A DNA stretch of 24,259 bases, from positions 1-24,259 of IMG/VR virus record IMGVR_UViG_3300030107_002499; one strand, 5' to 3'. Source of the stretch: a virus. Shown one piece after another: positions 11,918 through 19,665 of this stretch (its first letter is position 1; every line of letters starts with the position of its first letter). A model generated the notes under the pieces. It did no database searches. It had not been told where the DNA came from and saw only the letters and a program-made list of their open reading frames with translations. Both the position numbers and the translations under genes were made by a program.

Positions 11918-12287
11918 ATCTTTATTTGAGGAGTCGATTGCTTGTAATCTTACGAAGCGTAAAGTTGAGTATGACTATGAGTCAATCGACATCTCATATA
12001 CCACTATACGAAAGTATAAACCAGACTTCATACTATCCAATGGGATTATCATTGAAGCCAAAGGCTATTTCCGTAGTGCGGATCAAAGAAAACATAAGCT
12101 CATCAAAGAACAACACCCAGATCTGGACATACGTTTTGTATTTCAGAAGGCAAGTGCTAGAGTACAAGGAAGTCAAATGACTTGTGCTCAATGGTGTGAT
12201 ACTTATAAGTTTCAGTACTCGGAAACATACATCCCTAAGAATTGGATAGACGAATTAACTTTAACAAAGAAAGGAACTCATGATTGA
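11841..12287 (+). CDS. Endonuclease I, Holliday-junction resolvase (T7 gp3 type)
   Basis: The family is clear from YKPDFILSNGIIIEAKGYF (59-77) and KHKLIKEQHPDLDIRFVF, nearly the T7 gp3 sequence. Catalytic residues: E30 (in FRSLFEE), D62, E72 and K74, a PD-(D/E)XK centre corresponding to T7 E20, D55, E65, K67. It resolves branched DNA before packaging and helps degrade host DNA. The only in-frame ATG before the domain is 11841, giving a 77-bp overlap with SSB and a very Lys-rich N-terminal extension (KNKKQRCLKKKKPVTKKEK). A non-ATG start nearer the domain, such as after the AGGAG near 11900, cannot be excluded. The length of 148 aa is close to T7 (149). Confidence 0.93.
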   Translation: MKNKKQRCLKKKKPVTKKEKTKKTFRSLFEESIACNLTKRKVEYDYESIDISYTTIRKYKPDFILSNGIIIEAKGYFRSADQRKHKLIKEQHPDLDIRFVFQKASARVQGSQMTCAQWCDTYKFQYSETYIPKNWIDELTLTKKGTHD

Positions 12288-12540
12288 AAGATATGTTCTG
12301 CAACGTGATGTCATCGATGATAAAGGTGAATCCCATGCTCATGTTGAGATGGAGTTCAATGCTGATTATCTTACGGACATCATGCAGGAATTTCATTCGT
12401 TCTTGATTGCTTCAGGTTTCGCATACGTGACCGCAGTTGCCGCACAGAAAAGTGATGGTGATGTAGCGTGTTCAGATGGATGGGAATACACTGCTGAAGT
12501 GGATGAAGATGAGGATGAAGATGACGAATTTGACGAGTAA
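12280..12540 (+). CDS. Hypothetical acidic-tailed protein, 86 aa
   Basis: ATG 12280 with AAGGA upstream, overlapping endonuclease I by 8 bp. The N-terminal two thirds look like a small alpha/beta domain (YVLQRDVIDDKGESHAHVEMEF, then a helix). The end is a run of Asp/Glu (VDEDEDEDDEFDE). Such an acidic tail could compete with the tails of SSB and helicase for the same partner, or mimic DNA. No family was recognised. The primase-helicase start lies within this tail. Confidence 0.7.
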   Translation: MIERYVLQRDVIDDKGESHAHVEMEFNADYLTDIMQEFHSFLIASGFAYVTAVAAQKSDGDVACSDGWEYTAEVDEDEDEDDEFDE

Positions 12541-14146
12541 CTTTATTCAACATCAGTCATGTGACAGTTGCGGATCTAAGGATAACGTGGCTGTCTATGA
12601 CGATGGGCATACGTGGTGCTTTGGTTGTAACACGTATGGTAAAGGGGATAGAACTTATGAACCTACTGTAAAGAGGGATATGAAGTTTATAGACGGAACG
12701 ATTCAAGGACTTTCCAAACGTAGAATCAGTGAGGATACGTGCCGTAAGTGGGACTATCAAACTGGTGAATACAATGGACGTAAAGTTCAGATCGCAAATT
12801 ACAAGAACTCATCGGGTAGTGTTGTTGCACAGAAACTACGCATGGCTAACAAGCAGTTCCTTTTTATAGGAGATGCTAGTGAAGCAGGGCTATACGGAGC
12901 ACACCTATGGTCTGAAGGTGGTAAACGTGCAGTGATAACCGAAGGTGAGATCGATGCCCTATCTGTCTCACAGGCATTGGGGAACCAGTGGCCTGTGTTT
13001 AGTGTACCTACTGGTGCATCAGGAGCACCTAATGCTGTACGTAAATCCATTGAGATGCTATCAAAGTTCGATGAAGTTGTCATCCTATTTGATAGTGACG
13101 AAGCAGGAAGTAAAGCATCAAAGGAATGTGCTCAGTTGCTACCACCTGGGAAAGCAAAGATAGGACACCTACCTCTCAAGGATGCTAATGAGATGGTAGT
13201 AGCAGGTAAGACAAAGGAACTTGTTACTTGTTTGTGGCAAGCTAAACCTTTCAGACCTGATGGAATCATACAAGGTTCAGATCTATGGGATCTTGTATCA
13301 AGTGAGGATGTGGCATCATCCTGTAAATACCCATTTGAGGGTATCAATCAGAAGACTTTAGGTCTACGAAGAGGAGAGATAGTTACTTTCTGTGCAGGTA
13401 GTGGTATCGGCAAGTCCCAAATTTGTAGGGAGATAGCTTACCATTTACTTTTGCAGGGAGAAACGATAGGCTATGTAGCTCTTGAAGAAGGAGTTAAACG
13501 TAGTGCGTTAGGGTTTATGTCTCTAGCTATTAACCAGCCTCTTCATCTCGGTGATAAAGAGATTGATCCTGAGTCATTCAAGTTAGCGTTTGAGGATACA
13601 TTAGGTACTCAACGTGTCTTTCTATACGATCATTGGGGTTCACTTGATGGTGATAATCTCATCAACAAGATCCGATACATGGCACATGGTTGCGGTTGTA
13701 ACTATGTAGTATTGGATCATATCAGTATAGTAGTATCTGGTATGGAAGGTGGGGATGAACGTAGGATGATTGATAATACCATGACAAAACTACGTGGACT
13801 TGCTGAAGAAGTAAACGTAGGGATACTGATGGTGTCACATCTTAAAAGACCTCAAGGTAACAAAGGTCATGAAGACGGAGCACAAACCAGCATGGCTCAA
13901 CTCCGTGGATCTGCGGCCATAGGTCAGTTATCTGATATAGTTATCGGGTGTGAAAGGGACCAACAATCTGAGAATCCTAACGTAACTACTGTAAGGATAT
14001 TAAAGAATCGTTGGACAGGAGAAACAGGAGTCGCTTGTTATCTGGAATACATGAAAGATACAGGACGCATGACTGAAGTAGATCGGCCCGATGATGCTAT
14101 TGACTTTGAAAAGAATGAAGAGGAAGTAATCAATGAGGACTTCTAA
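12521..14146 (+). CDS. Primase-helicase (T7 gp4 type)
   Basis: A 541-residue bifunctional replication enzyme. I chose ATG 12521 because AGGA (12512-12515) is 5 bases upstream and it places the zinc-binding domain at the N-terminus; an ATG at 12476 would add an odd Met/Lys-rich leader. Zinc ribbon C14, C17, C33, C36 (primer template recognition). TOPRIM primase: TEGEIDAL (140-147) and ILFDSDEAG (188-196) with D191/D193. Helicase: Walker A GSGIGKS (293-299), Walker B VVLDH with D399, SHLKRP with H440, and KNRWTGETG (495-503). The C-terminus NEEEVINEDF is acidic with a final Phe, as in T7 gp4, where it binds the polymerase. It overlaps DNA polymerase by one base. Confidence 0.96.
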   Translation: MTNLTSNFIQHQSCDSCGSKDNVAVYDDGHTWCFGCNTYGKGDRTYEPTVKRDMKFIDGTIQGLSKRRISEDTCRKWDYQTGEYNGRKVQIANYKNSSGSVVAQKLRMANKQFLFIGDASEAGLYGAHLWSEGGKRAVITEGEIDALSVSQALGNQWPVFSVPTGASGAPNAVRKSIEMLSKFDEVVILFDSDEAGSKASKECAQLLPPGKAKIGHLPLKDANEMVVAGKTKELVTCLWQAKPFRPDGIIQGSDLWDLVSSEDVASSCKYPFEGINQKTLGLRRGEIVTFCAGSGIGKSQICREIAYHLLLQGETIGYVALEEGVKRSALGFMSLAINQPLHLGDKEIDPESFKLAFEDTLGTQRVFLYDHWGSLDGDNLINKIRYMAHGCGCNYVVLDHISIVVSGMEGGDERRMIDNTMTKLRGLAEEVNVGILMVSHLKRPQGNKGHEDGAQTSMAQLRGSAAIGQLSDIVIGCERDQQSENPNVTTVRILKNRWTGETGVACYLEYMKDTGRMTEVDRPDDAIDFEKNEEEVINEDF

Positions 14147-15903
14147 TGAGAATCTTATTCGATATAGAATCCAAAGTTAGTGAGGGTAAGACTGATCTTA
14201 TCTCCAGAACTGAGGATGTATTTATCATTGTCACAAAGAACCTTGATGATAGAGATGAGGTAATAACTCATTATAATATTGAGGATGGTATTCGGTATCT
14301 TCACTGTGCTCATGAAATTATAGGACACAACATCATTGGTTATGATTTACCAGTGTTGAATAAACTCTATGATTTTGAATTTGTAGGTAAGATAACGGAC
14401 ACGCTAATGATGTCTCGTTTAGTATATCCCAATCGTAGGGAACGAGATCATTTGTATCGACAACCTGAATTAGACAGTAGGTTGTATGGTTCCCATAGCC
14501 TTAAAGCATGGGGTCAAAGGTTGCACTTTAACAAGGGTGACTATGGTGAAACTGAAAATGCTTGGCAGAAACTCACTGAAGAAATGGTTGAGTACTGCAA
14601 GCAGGATGTGGAACTAACACATAAACTGTACAGTATTCTGTACAGTAAGTTACAGAGTGAGGATGCTCTACAGTTAGAGCAGAATCTGACAGTGATCTGT
14701 AATCGACAGGAAGCAGATGGTATGCCCTTCGATGTAGATAAAGCACAGGAATTGTACGCAGTTCTGTGCGGAAGAAGATCGGAACTTGAAACAGAACTTG
14801 TAGATAAGTTTGGAACGTGGTACACTGGGGAACTAAGAGAACCAAAGACTAAACCTGCATACAGTAAACTGATTAAAGTTACTTTCAATCCAAGATCACG
14901 ACAGCATATAGCCAAGAGACTCAAGGATTTCTATAACTGGAAACCTACTGAGTTCACACCTTCAGGTGAACCGAAGGTAGATGAGTCAGTACTTTCTACT
15001 ATGGAATATCCAGAAGCTAAGTTGCTTACTGAGTATCTCTTGGTTAATAAGCGTATCTCTCAACTAGCGGAAGGAGATCAAGCATGGTTAAAACTGGAAA
15101 GGTTAGGACGAATACATGGTAGGATCAACACGATGGGTTCGGTCACGAGTCGATGCAGTCACTCGCATCCTAACCTCGCACAAATTCCAAATGTTTCAGC
15201 ACCATACGGCAAAGAATGTAGGTCGTTGTTTACTGCACCTAAAGGATTTTCTTTTCTGGGGGTGGATGTCAGCGGTCTGGAACTTCGGTGTCTTGCTCAC
15301 TACATGGCACTATATGATAGTGGGGAATATGGGAAGAAACTTTTGGAAGATGATATACACACAGTCAATCAACGTGCGGCAGGGCTTCAGTCTCGTAACG
15401 ATGCAAAGCGTTTTATATACGCATTCCTTTATGGTGCTGGTGACGAAAAGATTGGGGAGATTGTTGGAGGAGACTCACAAACAGGAGCAAGAATCAAGAA
15501 AAAATTCTTAGCTCAGATCCCTGCTCTTGGTAAGTTACGTACCGCAGTACAAAACAAATCAAAGCAGGGATATATCAAAGGTCTGGATGGTAGGCACATA
15601 CCTGTCCGTTCAGAATATGGTGCATTGAATACGTTGATGCAATCAGCAGGAGCAATTATATGCAAGCGTTGGGTTGTTGAGTTTCACAAACTTCTGAAAG
15701 AACGAGGGTTTGACAATGGTACTGATTACCAACAAGTAGCCTTTGTTCATGATGAACTCCAACTAATCGTAAAGGATCAACATGCAGAAAGAATCGGACA
15801 GACCGCAGTTGAAGCTATACAAATCTCAGGAGATAAGTATGGATTCCGTATCCCTCTCACAGGAGAATACAAGTGTGGTCAATCTTGGGCAGACACGCAT
15901 TGA
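14146..15903 (+). CDS. Family A DNA polymerase (T7 gp5 type) without thioredoxin-binding insertion
   Basis: A 585-residue replicative polymerase (T7 gp5 is 704). Exonuclease residues: D6 and E8 (FDIES), D67 (GYDLPVL), D154 (CKQDVELT). Polymerase: motif A VDVSGLELR with D374; O-helix RNDAKRFIYAFLYGAG with K421 and Y425 (T7 K522, Y526); motif C FVHDELQ with D536/E537. Between GTWY (223-226) and VTFNPRSRQHI (245-255) there are only 18 residues; T7 gp5 has about 70 there, which form its thioredoxin-binding domain. Processivity must therefore come from something else. The start ATG 14146 overlaps the helicase stop (TAATG). The 3' end overlaps the next gene. Confidence 0.96.
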   Translation: MRILFDIESKVSEGKTDLISRTEDVFIIVTKNLDDRDEVITHYNIEDGIRYLHCAHEIIGHNIIGYDLPVLNKLYDFEFVGKITDTLMMSRLVYPNRRERDHLYRQPELDSRLYGSHSLKAWGQRLHFNKGDYGETENAWQKLTEEMVEYCKQDVELTHKLYSILYSKLQSEDALQLEQNLTVICNRQEADGMPFDVDKAQELYAVLCGRRSELETELVDKFGTWYTGELREPKTKPAYSKLIKVTFNPRSRQHIAKRLKDFYNWKPTEFTPSGEPKVDESVLSTMEYPEAKLLTEYLLVNKRISQLAEGDQAWLKLERLGRIHGRINTMGSVTSRCSHSHPNLAQIPNVSAPYGKECRSLFTAPKGFSFLGVDVSGLELRCLAHYMALYDSGEYGKKLLEDDIHTVNQRAAGLQSRNDAKRFIYAFLYGAGDEKIGEIVGGDSQTGARIKKKFLAQIPALGKLRTAVQNKSKQGYIKGLDGRHIPVRSEYGALNTLMQSAGAIICKRWVVEFHKLLKERGFDNGTDYQQVAFVHDELQLIVKDQHAERIGQTAVEAIQISGDKYGFRIPLTGEYKCGQSWADTH

Positions 15904-16288
15904 TAGACAGGACATAACATCACGAGCCTATGCTAGTGAGATGGTAGCAATGTCCTTGTTTATACGATGGGGTTATGATGTACTCCAACCATATACACCT
16001 ACAGTATATGACTTTGTGGTACTGAAAGATAACACGTTTAAAAAAGTCCAAGTGAAGAGCACAGACTGTGGTATTTTTAGCTTGCTTCGTAGTGGAAAAA
16101 GTGTACAATATGATAAGAAAGATTTTGATTATCTCTGTGGTGTAGAGTTCCCTAATGTCTGGGTAATACCTTGGGCATTGATAAAGAACAAGACAGGGAT
16201 AACCTCAAATGTTTTGGAGAAAAAATTTAACGACTATAAATTTGATCTCACTGACCCAAACACCTATAAAACAAATGGTAATTCATGA
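15875..16288 (+). CDS. PD-(D/E)XK nuclease-like protein, 137 aa
   Basis: I chose GTG 15875, with AGGAG (15861-15865) 9 bases before it, giving 137 residues. An ATG at 15782 in the same frame would add 31 residues inside the polymerase gene and looks less likely. ASEMVAMSLFIRWGYDVLQPYTPTVYDFVV followed by KKVQVKST fits the PDDEXK_5-type pattern: a helix with E22, then D46, then Q59-x-K61 where Q replaces the usual E, which is known in this group. DFDYLCGVEFPNVWVIPW completes the strand order. It may cut DNA during recombination or act on host DNA; some relatives are intron-linked endonucleases. It overlaps polymerase by 29 bp and exonuclease as ATGA. Confidence 0.7.
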   Translation: MVNLGQTRIDRQDITSRAYASEMVAMSLFIRWGYDVLQPYTPTVYDFVVLKDNTFKKVQVKSTDCGIFSLLRSGKSVQYDKKDFDYLCGVEFPNVWVIPWALIKNKTGITSNVLEKKFNDYKFDLTDPNTYKTNGNS

Positions 16289-17031
16289 AAGTCTTATTAT
16301 TAGACGGAGACATTTCTTTGTATGTTGCAACAACGCAACACGAAACAGAGATTGATTGGGGTGATGACTTCTGGACACTCACTTGTGACTTCAAGTCTGT
16401 TGCTCAAACACTAGACCAAACTATCACAGACCTTGTGAAGAAAACCAAGGTTGATAAGATAGAAGTATGTCTATCAGATAAAGGAAACTTTAGAAAAGAT
16501 ATTAATCCATCTTACAAATCAAACCGAAAGTCTTCACGCAAGCCTATCTGCTTCGTTCCTGCTCGTGATTATCTTATAGATAACTATGATGTATATATCC
16601 GTAAGACTCTTGAAGCAGATGATGTGATAGGAGTACGAGCTACACGACCAGCGTATAGTGAGGTATGCGAATATATAATAGCAAGCCCAGACAAAGATCT
16701 GCTCACAGTTCCAGGTCTTCATTGGGACCACAGAGAGGAGGTGATCCATCAGGTATCCGAGAAACAAGCCGACCATTTTTTCTACACTCAAGTTCTTACT
16801 GGAGATGCAGTTGATGGTTACTCTGGATGTCCAGGGATCGGCCCGAAGAAAGCAGAAAAACTTTTGGAATCCTGTGAAGATCATAGAGACTATTGGATAA
16901 AGATAGTTAATACCTATGAGAGTGCAGGACTTACAGAAGATGAGGCTATTTTAAATGCTAGGATGGCACGTATATTGAGGTGGAATGATTACCAAGATAC
17001 TAAGGTTGATCTATGGAATCCCCCAATATAA
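16285..17031 (+). CDS. 5'-3' exonuclease (T7 gp6 type, FEN-like)
   Basis: A 248-residue nuclease of the FEN/5'-3' exonuclease family. Metal-binding acids appear in order: D7/D9 (LLLDGD), E110, D112 and D113 (LEADDVIG), D136/D138 (SPDKDLL), and D174/D177 (TGDAVDG). The helix-3-turn-helix GCPGIGPKKA (181-190) binds DNA. It removes RNA primers, takes part in recombination and feeds nucleotides from host DNA to synthesis, matching its place after the polymerase. It starts at ATG 16285 (ATGA overlap). The T7 homologue is 300 aa, so this one is somewhat shorter. Confidence 0.94.
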   Translation: MKVLLLDGDISLYVATTQHETEIDWGDDFWTLTCDFKSVAQTLDQTITDLVKKTKVDKIEVCLSDKGNFRKDINPSYKSNRKSSRKPICFVPARDYLIDNYDVYIRKTLEADDVIGVRATRPAYSEVCEYIIASPDKDLLTVPGLHWDHREEVIHQVSEKQADHFFYTQVLTGDAVDGYSGCPGIGPKKAEKLLESCEDHRDYWIKIVNTYESAGLTEDEAILNARMARILRWNDYQDTKVDLWNPPI

Positions 17032-17333
17032 AAATGGCAGACTATAATAAAGATGAGATGGACAGAGAGGAATCTAAATCTCAGTACGATCCTCACATGA
17101 GGTACGTAGAATCTGTCCATCAATCTGAAGATGAGTTCCATAATCCTAAACATTACACCGAAGGATTTGGTATTGAACCTATCGAATATATTATAGCAAA
17201 CGAGATGGACTTCTTAGAAGGTAACATCATTAAGTATGTTAGCCGTTACCCATTGAAAGGTGGACTGAATGATTTAAAGAAAGCAAAGGTGTATATTGAA
17301 ATGTTAATTAAACGAGAAGAAAAGAAACAATGA
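17013..17333 (+). CDS. DUF3310 protein (nucleotide-kinase-like, T7 gp1.7 domain)
   Basis: The domain is clear: NPKHY (44-48), IEPIEYI, EGNIIKYVSRY (69-79) and KGGLNDLKKAKVYIEML (82-98). DUF3310 occurs in T7 gp1.7, reported to be an unusual nucleotide kinase for dTMP/dGMP, so a role in dNTP supply fits the neighbouring RNR. The first ~40 residues are acidic and variable. I chose ATG 17013 because AAGG (17001-17004) is 7 bases upstream; ATG 17034 has no ribosome-binding site. It overlaps exonuclease by 19 bp and RNR as ATGA. Whether it has kinase activity cannot be judged from sequence. Confidence 0.9.
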   Translation: MESPNIKMADYNKDEMDREESKSQYDPHMRYVESVHQSEDEFHNPKHYTEGFGIEPIEYIIANEMDFLEGNIIKYVSRYPLKGGLNDLKKAKVYIEMLIKREEKKQ

Positions 17334-19234
17334 CCCAGTTACCCACACAGTACCAAGAATATATACACCTTTCACGTTATGCAAGGTGGAGCTATGAAGA
17401 GGGACGAAGAGAAACTTGGAGCGAAACTGTAGAAAGATATTTTAATTTCTTTATTAATCATCTCCATAAGAATTGTGGGTACTCAGTTCAAGGAGACATC
17501 ATTGCTAAATTAGAAAAGGCAGTACTTAATCTGGACATCATGCCCTCTATGCGGTGCTTGATGACAGCAGGACCAGCCTTAGAAAAGGAGAACATTGCTG
17601 GCTATAATTGTAGTTATATTCCTATTGATACTCTACGTTCGTTTGACGAGATCCTCTATGTTTTAATGAACGGAACAGGAGTTGGATTCAGTGTTGAATC
17701 TCAGTATACTAATCAACTCCCTGTTGTACCTGATGAGCTACACAATACTGATTCAGTTATTGATGTACGTGATTCTAAACTAGGGTGGGCTAAAGCGTAC
17801 AGAGAATTAATTAGTTTATTATATTCAGGTTTGATTCCAAGATGGAACATGGATAAGGTCAGACCTGCTGGTGCTATATTAAAAACATTTGGAGGCAGAG
17901 CTTCTGGTCCTGTACCTCTTAATGAATTGTTTCACTTTACTGTAAAGATATTCAACAATGCAAAAGGAAGAAGACTTAGACCCATCGAGTGTCATGACCT
18001 CGTTACGAAAACGGCAAAGGTTGTGGTCGTTGGTGGGGTTCGTCGGTCTGCTCTTATCTCTCTCAGTGATATTGGGGATGAGCAAATGCGACAGGCCAAA
18101 TCAGGAGCATGGTGGGAAGAGTACGGACACAGAGCACTCGCAAACAATTCAGCCAACTACCACTCCAAACCTGACACAGGAACATTCCTTAAAGAATGGA
18201 CTTCACTTTACGAGTCCAAGTCAGGGGAACGTGGAATCTACAGTTCATCTAATGCAAGAAAACAAGTCGAAAGATTCGATCATAGAGAACCTAGAGATGA
18301 CTTCGGAACTAATCCATGTTCTGAAATAATTCTCAGACCAAGGCAATTCTGTAACTTATCTGAAGTTATTATAAGAGCCGATGATACTATAGCTACCTTA
18401 AAGGAAAAGGTACATCTTGCTACGATCCTTGGTACGTGGCAAAGTACTCTTACTAACTTCAGATACCTATCTAAAAAGTGGAAGGAGAATTGCGATGAAG
18501 AAAGATTACTAGGAGTTAGCCTTACTGGAATCATGGACTGTGAATTGACTAATGGATTTGTTAGTGCATTACCCTCAGTCCTTGAAGAACTTAGGGACCA
18601 TGCCAGAGAGACTAATAAGGAATGGTCCCAACGATTAAATGTAAATGAATCATCAGCAATAACTTGTGTCAAACCTAGTGGTACTGTATCACAACTATGT
18701 GATTCTGCTAGTGGTATTCACTCAAGGCATTCTGAGTATTACATTAGAACTGTACGTAGTGATTTAAAAGATCCTATAACTAAACTAATGATTGATCAAG
18801 GTGTACCTCATGAACCTGATGTCATGAATCCAGCAGATATGATGGTCTTCTCGTTCCCAATCAAATCACCTGAAGGTGCATTTACTCGTGATAACAGGAG
18901 TGCTATAAGTCAATTAGAGTTCTGGAAAGTATACCAAGAACATTGGTGTGAACATAAACCAAGTGTAACTGTAACTGTAAAAGAAGATGAATGGACTGAA
19001 GTTGGGTCGTGGGTTTACAACAATTTTAATGTGGTGTCTGGTATATCTTTCCTTCCTCATTCTGACCATGTATATCAGCAAGCTCCATATCAAGACTGTA
19101 CTGAAGCAGAGTACAAAGAATTGGAAGAACAGATACCAGTATTGGATTGGACAAAACTAAGTGAATACGAATCAGAAGACTATACAACAGCATCTCAAGA
19201 ACTTGCTTGTGTGGGTAATTCCTGTGAGTTGTAG
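17330..19234 (+). CDS. nrdJ: Class II (adenosylcobalamin-dependent) ribonucleotide reductase
   Basis: A 634-residue enzyme of the monomeric triphosphate-reductase type. Active-site marks: C94 (GYNCSYIPID), NPCSEIIL at 328-336 with C330 (thiyl radical) and E332, C341 (RQFCNLSEV), a late VKPSGTVSQL, and the C-terminal redox pair C627/C632 in CVGNSCEL. C94 and C341 form the reducible disulfide; no class I radical subunit gene is nearby. It makes dNTPs for phage DNA and needs adenosylcobalamin from the host or its surroundings. The Lactobacillus enzyme is about 740 aa, so this is shorter. It ends the DNA metabolism block just before virion genes, as in several marine podoviruses. Confidence 0.95.
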   Translation: MTQLPTQYQEYIHLSRYARWSYEEGRRETWSETVERYFNFFINHLHKNCGYSVQGDIIAKLEKAVLNLDIMPSMRCLMTAGPALEKENIAGYNCSYIPIDTLRSFDEILYVLMNGTGVGFSVESQYTNQLPVVPDELHNTDSVIDVRDSKLGWAKAYRELISLLYSGLIPRWNMDKVRPAGAILKTFGGRASGPVPLNELFHFTVKIFNNAKGRRLRPIECHDLVTKTAKVVVVGGVRRSALISLSDIGDEQMRQAKSGAWWEEYGHRALANNSANYHSKPDTGTFLKEWTSLYESKSGERGIYSSSNARKQVERFDHREPRDDFGTNPCSEIILRPRQFCNLSEVIIRADDTIATLKEKVHLATILGTWQSTLTNFRYLSKKWKENCDEERLLGVSLTGIMDCELTNGFVSALPSVLEELRDHARETNKEWSQRLNVNESSAITCVKPSGTVSQLCDSASGIHSRHSEYYIRTVRSDLKDPITKLMIDQGVPHEPDVMNPADMMVFSFPIKSPEGAFTRDNRSAISQLEFWKVYQEHWCEHKPSVTVTVKEDEWTEVGSWVYNNFNVVSGISFLPHSDHVYQQAPYQDCTEAEYKELEEQIPVLDWTKLSEYESEDYTTASQELACVGNSCEL

Positions 19235-19252
19235 CCTATTATTAGAAGACTT

Positions 19253-19441
19253 ATGAAAATACCTTTTGATATAACCCAATCATTATTGGATAGATTAAAC
19301 AAATTATATCCTGATAAACTACCAAGCAAGGTAGTATCATCTACAGATTTAGCATACCTTATGGGACAACGATCTGTAATCGATAAGCTAACCGATATTT
19401 ATAACGAGGAAACTAATAATGTGTTTCGTGAATCCGAGTAG
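19253..19441 (+). CDS. Hypothetical protein, 62 aa
   Basis: ATG 19253, 18 bases after the RNR stop. The ribosome-binding site is weak (AGAAGA). The protein is helical (ITQSLLDRLNKLYPDKLPSK; LAYLMGQRSVIDKLTDIYNEETNN), soluble and acidic at the end. No family was recognised. It overlaps the next gene by 23 bp. Its position bridges metabolism and virion genes, where T7 has several small genes of unknown role (6.3-6.7). Confidence 0.6.
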   Translation: MKIPFDITQSLLDRLNKLYPDKLPSKVVSSTDLAYLMGQRSVIDKLTDIYNEETNNVFRESE

Positions 19442-19664
19442 TCCACCTTCTACTCCAATGGTAATGCCTCCACCTGCTACACCTGAAGCTCATGCTTCAA
19501 CAAAAGACCCAGCAGAATTTGAAGAGAATGTACGTAGTGCTGAACGAGATGAAGGAGGAAAAAATTTACAAGGAACTCAGACAAAACGAGTTAAGAAACC
19601 TAGAGCTAAAAGTAATGCGTTACAAATAGCATCATCAAATAAACCATCTTATTCATTATCATAA
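19419..19664 (+). CDS. Small pre-portal protein, possibly T7 gp7.3-like virion protein
   Basis: ATG 19419 with AGGA 8 bases before it. The protein begins MCFVNPSSPPSTP, with a Pro-rich N-terminus (MVMPPPATPEA), then an acidic helix (AEFEENVRSAERDEG) and a basic C-terminus (KRVKKPRAKSNALQIASSNKPSYSLS). T7 gp7.3, a tail-associated virion protein just before the portal gene, has a similar end (basic run, then L-x-(I/V)-x-R-S-S and a short apolar tail). The resemblance is of pattern, not proven homology. Its place two genes before the portal agrees. Confidence 0.5.
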   Translation: MCFVNPSSPPSTPMVMPPPATPEAHASTKDPAEFEENVRSAERDEGGKNLQGTQTKRVKKPRAKSNALQIASSNKPSYSLS

Positions 19665-19665
19665 T

